Assembly: GCA_021734325.1 (NCBI GenBank)
Contig: JAIPJF010000002.1
Coordinates: forward strand, 62,001-126,000
DNA from: Fidelibacterota bacterium
Lineage (GTDB): Bacteria; Fidelibacterota; UBA8477; JABMPR01
Length of the DNA stretch: 64,000 nt
Direction: 5' to 3'
Part shown: positions 62,900-64,000 of the stretch, piece by piece
How the letters are laid out: each line of letters begins with the position of its first letter
How positions within the stretch are numbered: position 1 is the stretch's first letter
Notes under the pieces: model-generated
Database searches by the model: none
Told to the model about the DNA's origin: nothing
Seen by the model: only the letters and a program-made list of their open reading frames with translations
Made by a program: the position numbers and the translations under genes

Positions 62900-64000
62900 A
62901 TGTACCGCATATTAAATAATTATAATCGACTTCTCATCTTCCTGCTGGCGGACACAGCCGCCATACTCCTCAGCATCGTCGGTTCTATCCTGCTACGTTT
63001 CGATTTCGCCTTTCCTTATATCGGTCTGGCCAGCGAATTCCTTTCCTGGTTGCCGGTGATCCTCCTGGCAAAATTGGGTAGTTTTTTATTTTTTAACCTG
63101 TACAAAGGAATGTACCGATTTACCTCCCTGTGGGATATCGGCAATGTCATTAAGGCCAACTTTATTGCCTCCATCAGTATCGTTCTCATCATTGGACTTT
63201 TTCGAGGATTTCAAGGTTTTCCCCGCTCCCTGCTCATTATCGACCTGATCCTCACCACCCTGTTCATCAGTGCAAACCGCATTCTGGTTCGACTCTATTA
63301 TTCCCACTTCTCGCCAACAGCCAGAAAAATTCAGGCCAGCCTGGTGGGGAGGACAAAGAAACGCCTGCTGTTGATCGGTGCCGGTTTTACTGGGGAAAAG
63401 ATCGCCAGAGAGATCATTGGCTCTCCAGAATCTCCCTACCAGATTATCGGTTTTCTTGATGACAACAAGCGCAAGCATGGCACGACCATGCATGGCAAAA
63501 AAGTATTTGGAAATGTGGCCAACCTTGAGAGCTATCATCTGGATTTTGATGAATTATTGATCACGGCCCCCTCAGCGACCGGTACTCAGATGCGGGCGCT
63601 GGTTGAACTTTGCAAACTGACAGGGAAACCCTACAAGACCGTTCCCAATCTGTCTGAGATCATTGACCGGGACGTCAGTGTCAACATGATCAGGGAGGTT
63701 TCTTACGCCGATCTCCTGAACCGGGCAGAGGTGAGCCTGGATACAGGTGGTATAACAAAGTTTCTCAAAGGCAAACGGGTCCTCATTACCGGTGCCGGCG
63801 GCTCCATTGGCTCTGAACTGGTTCGCCAGTGTTGCCACTTCGACCCGGCGACCTTGATCTTGTTCGATATCAGTGAGTATAATTTATTCTCTGTACAACA
63901 GGAATTATCGCAGCAGAACCATAAAGGGAAGGCAACATTTGTCCTGGGCAGTGTCCGTGATAAGAATACCCTGCATAAGTTGATGTTGGATCATAGACCC
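62900..64000 (+). CDS. WbpM/PglF/CapD-like UDP-HexNAc 4,6-dehydratase, 3' end outside the window
   Basis: ATG 62900 opens 367 codons without a stop to the window edge. The N-terminal 140 residues hold about four membrane helices (LLIFLLADTAAILLSIVGSIL first). A CoA-binding-like Rossmann segment follows (RLLLIGAGFTGEKIARE), and then the catalytic SDR domain begins with VLITGAGGSIGSEL (about residues 294-307). This is the WbpM/PglF type that converts UDP-GlcNAc to the 4-keto-6-deoxy sugar. The catalytic triad lies beyond the window. It would feed the PglE-like aminotransferase and the PglC-like transferase. Confidence 0.93.
   Translation, partial: MYRILNNYNRLLIFLLADTAAILLSIVGSILLRFDFAFPYIGLASEFLSWLPVILLAKLGSFLFFNLYKGMYRFTSLWDIGNVIKANFIASISIVLIIGLFRGFQGFPRSLLIIDLILTTLFISANRILVRLYYSHFSPTARKIQASLVGRTKKRLLLIGAGFTGEKIAREIIGSPESPYQIIGFLDDNKRKHGTTMHGKKVFGNVANLESYHLDFDELLITAPSATGTQMRALVELCKLTGKPYKTVPNLSEIIDRDVSVNMIREVSYADLLNRAEVSLDTGGITKFLKGKRVLITGAGGSIGSELVRQCCHFDPATLILFDISEYNLFSVQQELSQQNHKGKATFVLGSVRDKNTLHKLMLDHRP

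Noticed and set aside
63086-63538. Minus-strand open frame of 150 codons
   Set aside because: It lies wholly within the dehydratase gene, whose plus-strand protein is clearly conserved.

Overview
The window looks like a chromosomal segment of an uncultivated diderm (Gram-negative) bacterium, carrying a large extracellular or surface polysaccharide locus. Evidence for a diderm is the set of lipobox lipoproteins, a Wzi-like outer-membrane barrel and a Wzc/Wzm/Wzt envelope export machinery. Purine-rich Shine-Dalgarno sites (GGAGG-like) precede many starts, which argues against typical Bacteroidota. Four-helix-bundle (S23) proteins, a UpxY/NusG-like antiterminator and dispersed hairpin repeats are features I associate with FCB-type lineages such as Neomarinimicrobiota. 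That lineage assignment is a guess, not something the sequence proves.

Layout. (1) 1-13019, mixed housekeeping and regulation: a secreted protein, a DUF2202 ferritin-like lipoprotein, a YgjP-type metalloprotease, two paralogous TPR + double Fis-like HTH regulators pointing away from each other's far ends around a degenerate SNase-fold protein and a lipoprotein, a CheY-like receiver, a prepilin peptidase, an HPt protein, a large GH13 enzyme and an LPP20-type lipoprotein. (2) 13262-18817, nucleotide-sugar genes: a WbpE-like aminotransferase, a fused WbpB-WbpD-like dehydrogenase/acetyltransferase, rmlB, rmlA, an S23 gene and rmlC. (3) 18844-22853, sulfate activation: cysC, cysD, a second S23 gene and cysNC. 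(4) 22978-26391, a FnIII lipoprotein and the Wzc tyrosine kinase. (5) 26497-59373, a nearly gapless + strand run of about 27 genes headed by a winged-helix protein and a NusG-like antiterminator. It holds the ABC exporter Wzm/Wzt, a sulfotransferase, many glycosyltransferases, deacetylases, acyltransferases (including an MBOAT/SGNH pair), a heparinase-like lyase, an asparagine-synthase-like amidotransferase, an O-antigen ligase/polymerase, a CapK-like ligase, a third type of aminotransferase and a PglC-like initiating sugar transferase. (6) 59374-64000, dispersed hairpin repeats, a Wzi-like barrel, a BrnT/BrnA toxin-antitoxin pair, a GIY-YIG gene and the 5' part of a WbpM/PglF-like dehydratase running off the window.

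How it fits together. The sugar genes predict dTDP-4-keto-6-deoxy sugars, a diacetamido uronic acid and probably a bacillosamine-type initiating sugar. CysD/CysNC/CysC without any sulfate or PAPS reductase, plus a sulfotransferase in the operon, predict a sulfated polymer. Deacetylases, O-acetylation enzymes and the amidotransferase predict further decoration.

Most interesting observations: the two S23 genes sit inside operons and are bordered by 8-nt-periodic repeats, at junctions where rmlA appears truncated and cysN appears extended; the paired TPR-Fis regulators resemble an RRNPP regulator with reversed domain order; one glycosyltransferase appears to start at a CTG codon; and a GIY-YIG gene has absorbed dispersed hairpin repeat into its 3' end. 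All family calls were made by eye without database searches.
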